Positions 58,031-64,000 of a stretch of 64,000 bases of DNA are shown here, one piece after another. The stretch's first letter is position 1; each line of letters starts with the position of its first letter. The stretch comes from Larus michahellis. Its lineage: Eukaryota > Chordata > Aves > Charadriiformes > Laridae. The position numbers and the translations under genes are program-made. The stretch is from positions 8,658,201-8,722,200 of the forward strand of contig NC_133913.1 of NCBI RefSeq assembly GCF_964199755.1, given 5' to 3'. The notes under the pieces were generated by a model. That model had not been told where the DNA came from and did no database searches. It saw only the letters and a list, made by a program, of their open reading frames with translations.

Positions 58031-61000
58031 GTAGATTAACCCTCTCCCCTCAAAAGTAAAGATTTGTTCTGTAAATCTCAGCTACTTCCCAAAGTTTTAT
58101 TTGAAGTTAATGAAGAGAAGACATAACTTCTTAGTCATGGTTCATGTTTTTCTATGACAGATATCTAAAATGACTGATTTTATCTGAATTACTGAATCGT
58201 GTGAAGAAAGCTGACATAACTATCTATTTGGTGCCTAAAGTTCTTTGAATTCCAGTTTCATATTAAGTTGGATCAAGGTCAGAATGCAATTGTGTTCTTT
58301 GATGCGTACCAAAATAATACATTAAGATAAGGTGATAATGTTTATTGCCTTCTCTACTGGTCAGGAATGATGTATGTGTGTTTGGTAGAAACACCTTCTT
58401 TTACATTCACACAGTGTCAGCATTCATTGATTTTAGCTTAACGTGCAGATTGACTCAGGAAAAGCAATCCTTAACCACTGATGTCTACACGAAACCATAA
58501 CCTTAATTTCTGTGAAAGTAGAAGTCTTATTAGACATTCATAGGGTTCAGACAAATTCAGTTGCAAGATTATCTTCTAAGTATTATATTAGTGACCCAGA
58601 ATGAAACTCTGGAGACAGCACCCATGCCACACAAGACCTTCCATAAAGTGTCTTTTACTTCCCATCCATCAATTTGCTTCTCCATTACTTGATAGAATTC
58701 ATCTTGATTTATCACAATATACCTGAAGTTTGATGTATATTCTTCTTTTCCACTTAGTGAGGTTTCAAACAAGCTTTTTTGACCTATTCCTGCACATTCA
58801 TGTCCAATAATCAACTGCCTTTCTAGAACGATGTTCAGGCTTTGTCCTTCACAAAATATTTTTCATAGAAATCATTAAGAAAAAAACTCCATCAACGTTA
58901 TGAAATGTTAGAAAAATTCCCACAGAAAAAGAAATAGATATTTTATTGATTTCATTGTATATTTGTCTTTGAGTTTCAAAATATCTACTTCGATTTTGAT
59001 TTTTTTTTTTGCATACAGATTCTGTTTGTAGAATTATTCTAATTGCATAACTTGCATGTTTCATTACAAGTACATAACTGCTGCCAAATAATAAAGTGAC
59101 AGAATATAAAATATAATTTTATCTCTAGGCATGGCTTTCACATTTCCTAGCTTGCACTGTATGTGGGACTCCTCAACACTATTTTAGCAACTTGGTGTAG
59201 GCACCTTTCATGAAACTTGTGGCATTTAATTTAAGCTGTGGTAAACGATGACAGCTAAGGCAGGTAACTTGGTTTCCAGTATAGCCCCTGAACTAAGCAG
59301 TACAAGAAAAACCTAGCCTGTGTCATCTTAGCATGGTATTGAATACAAACCATAATTGAAAAGTCCATGAGTTAAAAGGATGTCAAAAAGAGAAAATAAA
59401 AATGATGTTTACACATTCAAATATCAACTTTAAAAATTCCCAAACTACCTTATAGTACCCTAGAATATTGACTGAAAATAAGTTAATAAGAAAGGGTGAT
59501 TAATTAGAGTATTTCAGGTACCTCCCTTCAAATAATGTATCACTCTCAGGTGACATATAAAGGTAACTTCCATGCTTAATTTTGAGAATCCTTAATGGCA
59601 CGTGAAGGTTCTCAGGGTAAAAATTATACTGAATGTTTTTTTATATATTTTAGTCCACTGAAAGTGGCAGATTTTACCATGTGAATATCTTCACTATCTT
59701 CGGAAGAACTGCTATTGAATATAATACAGAGAGGGTGTGAGAGGAATAATATATAAATTATATATAAAGCATCTATATAAAGCAGTGATTATATTGGCCT
59801 TGAAAAAGACTTGAGGTTGCACAGAGAAAGTGGTGCCCAAGCATTAAGTTTCAGTAATACTGTAGGTGTGAGAGACACCATTCAGAAGGGAAATTCAGCT
59901 CCCACCACGTGCCTAACAAATTCAGAGTATGATTCAGATCAAAGACTAATACACCTAAATAATACTGCAATATGTGAACTACATGTCTGAACTCCCATTA
60001 CAGTCAATGGGGAGGGAATCAATAGATAAGAGGCTGCAAAATGCTTCACCTCATTCAAAAGTAGCCAGATTGTTTGGGATTCATTTTCCAAAATGCGTGT
60101 CTCTTCAAATACTGCTGGATGTTCTTAGCTGATGTTTTGTATTTTCTGAGCTGTACCTGCCAGGCCCATGTAGTTACCTTGGATACCCAAGGCACTAACC
60201 ATCTGTTCCCTTCTTCAATGACTAAAATAAAGCAGATGTGTCCCATCACCTATGTGTGTCTACACATTCACTTCAGTTTTGTGCTGCTGGAAAACCTACT
60301 GGTTTGAGAAATTAAGTCTTCATCTCTGAAAATCTATTTCTCATTAGAAGTAGAGTGCAAATATGCGTAAGCCAGGCAGACAGTCAGGAAGTCTGGGCCT
60401 GAGTGAGAGCTAAAGTTCAAAGTTGTCAAAAACAAATTTTTTAAATGGTACAAAGCTCCTTTAGAGACCAGAATTCTCAGTCTAGTCCAACTTCTATTTC
60501 AAAGTATGGGCAAACAAAAGTAATAAAGGGCCAGTGAAGCACTCTAGATGAGACAACAGTTAAGTTTTCAGGCAGGCCTGAAATTGGCAAATAACTTCAA
60601 TTTCTGACTTGGTCCAAGGAAACCTTGGGTTGTCCCATTAAACACAGCTGCATGCTTCATGCAGTTACAGAACACAGAATTCATACACTCTCTTTCATGC
60701 AAGTGAAACAACATTTTTCTGGACTGTAACACAACTTGTACTTTTGTCAAAGAGAAATCTCAAAGAGCCACAGGGACCTGACAGACCCCAGGGAAGACCT
60801 GGGTGAAATGTTATGATGTGATTTGTATGTAGCAATTAACTTCATATGGGTTTAATCCTGTCCAATGCAGAGCCAACTAACTATGTAACACTTGGTCTGG
60901 GTGACCACAGATTACTCAGGGTAGGGTGTTATTAATAGCATACTTGTAAAGAGACTTTGTGTTTGTTGTGTTCATTGATGCACTGATGGCATACGTGCCC

Positions 61001-62039
61001 ATATCTGCAGTGATGGACAGACATTCAGAGTTGTACTAAACATAATTAAAGTCATAAATAATGAACTTTGGACATAGTATTTTTGAATGCCTGGAGACCA
61101 AAACGGGAGGGTGAAATTCTGGAAAGGTGAGTGTTTGTAAGTCTGATTGTGACCTGTTCTCATCCCCTTTTCCTGCTTCCCAGCATTCTGTTTAATTAAA
61201 ACTCCTTCAGGATGTAAATAGTAACAACATAGGTGCAAGAGAACTCTGCAAGACATTAGGTCATTTTGCATGTGTGAGCCACTTAACTCCACTTTTATGC
61301 GTTATTTTCTTGTTATCATTCCCCTACCATTTCTTTAGCTTACATCTTTCATTATTCCTCTTAGATTTTATGTCTCCTAGCAATTTAAATTAGTTGTAAG
61401 CTTCATCTCACTTCATTTTAAGCACGTAGAGCATAGAAACATATACCTAACCTTACAGTCTGATTCTTTTAATAGTTAAGGGTGAGGATCTCAGTCACAT
61501 AATTTTCAGATAGATGAATGGAAGTAGGTCACATGAAGACTCCCTAGAATTTTATCATTATCTCCATTGATAGTAAACATATTGTAGTCTGGCTGAATAG
61601 CTCATGATGTGAAGGTAGGCATAAGGAACTTTACTTCAAGTTACCGACTAACCCCAGTTACTAGTCTGAGCCTACCCAAAAATACTGAAAAGCAGCAGGT
61701 AACTCACAGTTACCGTTCTCAGTCCAAGCTTCCCTGCATTATTTGTAGTTCACTCAAAAAACCGCAGTTGTTATCCATCCAGCTGTTGTAATGCTATTCG
61801 TATCAGCTGCATGCTTTCTGTACGATCACTGGAACTGAACAGACTGGCACCAACAGAACAGATTCATCTTGTGTAGGACCTGAATCATTCTTCATAGGCA
61901 ACTTGCTTTTCCTTCAGTGAATGAAGAGAAAGACACAGACAATGGATCTACCATCTTAGGTATCCATTAGCTCTGGTGACCCTAGGGTACTGACTATAAA
62001 GGACCCCCTTAAGATTAAATTATGTCCTGAAAAGGTCAC
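58031..62039. other. intergenic DNA, no gene recognised
   Basis: AT-rich sequence. Open frames do not exceed about 106 codons and none matches a family I know; no repeat edges were identified. Confidence 0.5.
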
Positions 62040-62413
62040 TCGCCGAGACGAACAGCTCCGATGCAAGCACATCCACAGTGGAGCCTGGTGATCGTGGGAG
62101 GCAGGGGCTTTTCCAGAGCTTTTTTGTGGTGGGGAAAGGTCAGGGCAGTGCATAGACCTGCAGGGAGCCAGCAGCTGGCACGAGGGTGACTGGCGAGGTG
62201 GGGATGGGGCCAGAAGCAACAGTGGCTGCCCCACTCGCCTAAAAGGCAGCACAAGGGAGTGTGGTGACCAGGAGTGCAGTGACCAGGATGGGCAAACAGC
62301 CAGGGCATGGCGTGGCAGTTTGCCTGGCAGTTCACGTGGAAGGGCTCACTGCAAGGGCCACAGAAAGCTCTGCCAGCTCAGGAGGGGAGTTCAGCTGGTG
62401 AGAGAGCTTAGCC

Positions 62414-63515
62414 ATGGTTTCCACCCAGCAGAAAGCTACGTCCTCTGGACTTGCCAGAGTAGATGTAGCCACACAGAGAGAGGTCCCATGGAAACATGCA
62501 GCCACCTAGGTCTCAGGCTGCAGGGAGTGCCACAACTTTACACGGCTAATGGACAGTAGCAGAGATGACACCTGCACGAGGTGTGACCAGGTGGACAATC
62601 TGCTCGGCCTGGTGGCAGAGCTAAGAGGGGAAGTAGAAAGGCTAAGGAGTACCAGGGAGTGTGAGAAAGAAATAGACTGGTAGGATCATGCTCTGACCTC
62701 TCTGAGAGAGAAACAGGGACAGACACCAGAAAAAAAACAAGATAAAGGGGATCCCATATCCTCCCCCCACCAGGCTGAAGGTGGTGGCCAAATGGAAAGC
62801 TGTGAACAGAGGCAAGTCCGTGCTAGGAGTCGCAAGAGAACCCCCTCCTTGCTCACCTTGCCTACTTAGGTGCCTCTGTACAATAGGTATGAGGCTCTGG
62901 ATGAGGTAAGGCCAGTCAATGGATGATGTGGAAGATGGTCCAACTACACTAGAGAAGTTGACAGGACCGGAAAGGCCTACCCCCTGTTTTACACCACCTC
63001 CGAGAGGAAGAAAAGATGTATTATAGTTGTGGGAAACTCCCTTCTGAGGGGAACAGAGGGTCCAATATGCCCAGCAGACCCTCCTTGTAGGGAAGTCTGG
63101 TGCCTCCCTGGGGCCCAGGTTAGGGACATCACTAGGAAACTTCCCAGCCTGGTACATCCCTCAGGCTATTACCCACTCCTTCTCTTCCATGTGGGTGACG
63201 GTCAAGTGGCAACATGTAGCCCAAGGGTGATTAAAAGAGACTTCATGGCCTTGGGAGAGTTAGTAAGGGAATCTGGGGCGCAGGTTATCTTTCCTTCTCT
63301 TCTTCCAGTTACAAGCAGTGACACTGGAAGAAACAGACTTAGTCTGTTAATATATGGCTCCGTGGCTGGTGTTACCAACACAGTTTTGGTTTTTTTGACA
63401 ATGGGATGGCCTACACAGCACCAGGCTTGCTGGCGTCGGATGGGGTTCATCTTTATCAAAGAGGGAAGAGGGTCTTTGCTCATGAGCAAGTGGGGGTCAT
63501 TAACGGAGCTTTAAA
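62414..63515 (+). pseudogene. CR1 ORF1 of the 62-kb element, broken
   Basis: The ATG at 62414 opens MVSTQQKATS; a TAG stops it about 31 codons later (near 62507), after which the same frame continues with the Cys cluster (CRECHN ... CTRCDQVDNLLGLVAEL). A second TAG lies near 62681. The SGNH-like domain is open from 63029 with GNSLLRG in place of GDSLLRG. The C-terminal block LASDGVHLYQRGKR is readable near 63430-63470 in a shifted frame, so the catalytic Asp and His are still encoded. Confidence 0.8.
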
Positions 63516-63777
63516 CTAGACTTGATGGAGGAATAGGCTATTATCAGGCTTGTCCGTGATAGCCAAGGGATTACACACCAAGGTTTGAGGATGGGGCACT
63601 AGCAAGAGCCCTCAGCCTGTTGCTCTGAGATGTGCTGTGTACACTGCAGAACACTCGAAGTCTTATGCAGATGAGCCAGGAGCTCCAGAGAGAATAGGAG
63701 CTCACGGGAAACACAGGTAAAACACCTCAAAGGAAGGCCACCTGGAGAGCAGCACAAAGGAAGTAAGTCAGCTTCAA

Positions 63778-64000
63778 ATGGGACCCAGCTTAAGTGCCTC
63801 TATGCAACAGCACTTAGCATGGGGAACAAACAAGAGGAGGCAGAGATATATCTCCAGGGCAATGATCTCATTGGCATCACAGAGACATGGTGGGATGGCT
63901 CCAAGGACTGGATTGTTAAAATGGAGGGATACAGGCTTTTGGGGAAGGAGAAGCAGGGGACATGAGGAGGGGGTGTTGCCCTCTATAGACAGATAGGAGC
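63778..64000 (+). pseudogene. CR1 ORF2 start (endonuclease), truncated by window edge
   Basis: Readable blocks are LSMGNKQEEAE near 63812, IGITETWWDGS near 63870 and EGYRLLGKEKQG near 63923, a TGA near 63964, then GGGVAL. This is the beginning of the APE-like endonuclease; the remainder lies outside the window. Confidence 0.8.

Larger units (their letters stand above)
62040..64000 (+). mobile_element. CR1 LINE 5' half, continues past the window
   Basis: It has a GC-richer 5' UTR (about 62040-62413) with short near-repeats (gtggtgaccaggagtgcagtgaccagg; ggcgtggcagtttgcctggcagttc), then ORF1 and the start of ORF2. This is a different, older subfamily than elements 1 and 2: its esterase-like domain keeps the DGVH position. 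The 5' limit is estimated from the composition change only. Confidence 0.85.

Noticed and set aside
58569-58814. 81-codon minus-strand frame with a DEFYQVMEKQIDGWEVKD stretch
   Set aside because: It looks protein-like in composition, but I recognise no family and there is no adjoining exon or splice context.

Overview
The window reads as nuclear DNA of a bird. It is saturated with CR1-type LINEs ending in the avian octamer tail (ATTCTATG repeats). It also carries an avian-type endogenous retrovirus (ERV), its solo LTRs, and intact single-exon olfactory receptor genes. No RNA gene, CRISPR array, operon or bacterial feature is visible. The only host genes I can support are three olfactory receptors (OR).

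Layout. 1-3.2 kb is AT-rich with no gene. 3.2-37.4 kb is a transposon graveyard: by my boundaries CR1 covers roughly 60 % of it and an ERV about 5 kb more. It contains (a) a 3' CR1 piece on the minus strand (3.2-4.7 kb); (b) an old plus-strand CR1 (about 5.16-15.47 kb) that appears to be split by two younger CR1s and by an ERV gag-pro-pol remnant; (c) a nearly full-length, nearly open CR1 on the minus strand (16.56-21.25 kb) with an intact ORF1 and an ORF2 interrupted by only two nonsense codons; (d) a solo LTR (22.2-22.8 kb); (e) several decayed CR1s; and (f) a second full-length CR1 (29.3-33.76 kb) inserted inside an older CR1 (27.5-34.35 kb).

37.4-62 kb is AT-rich and poor in transposons. 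It holds three intact olfactory receptor genes, all on the minus strand and about 7 kb apart (39.0, 46.0 and 53.5 kb). It also holds a second solo LTR (43.8 kb), a CR1 with an inverted 5' part (48.1-49.0 kb), AT-rich palindromes near 50.7 kb and a possible class I receptor relic near 52.4 kb. The two receptors at 46 and 53.5 kb are family-6-like paralogues; the one at 39 kb belongs to a different class II group (5/8/9-like). 62.0-64.0 kb is the 5' half of another CR1 that runs off the right edge.

The genes do not form a pathway. The receptors are independent sensory GPCRs in a tandem cluster, and the rest is retroelement history. I found no discrete new biological system. The most informative signals are the layered insertions, which give a relative chronology, and the near-intact CR1 pair with its shared changes in the ORF1 esterase domain.
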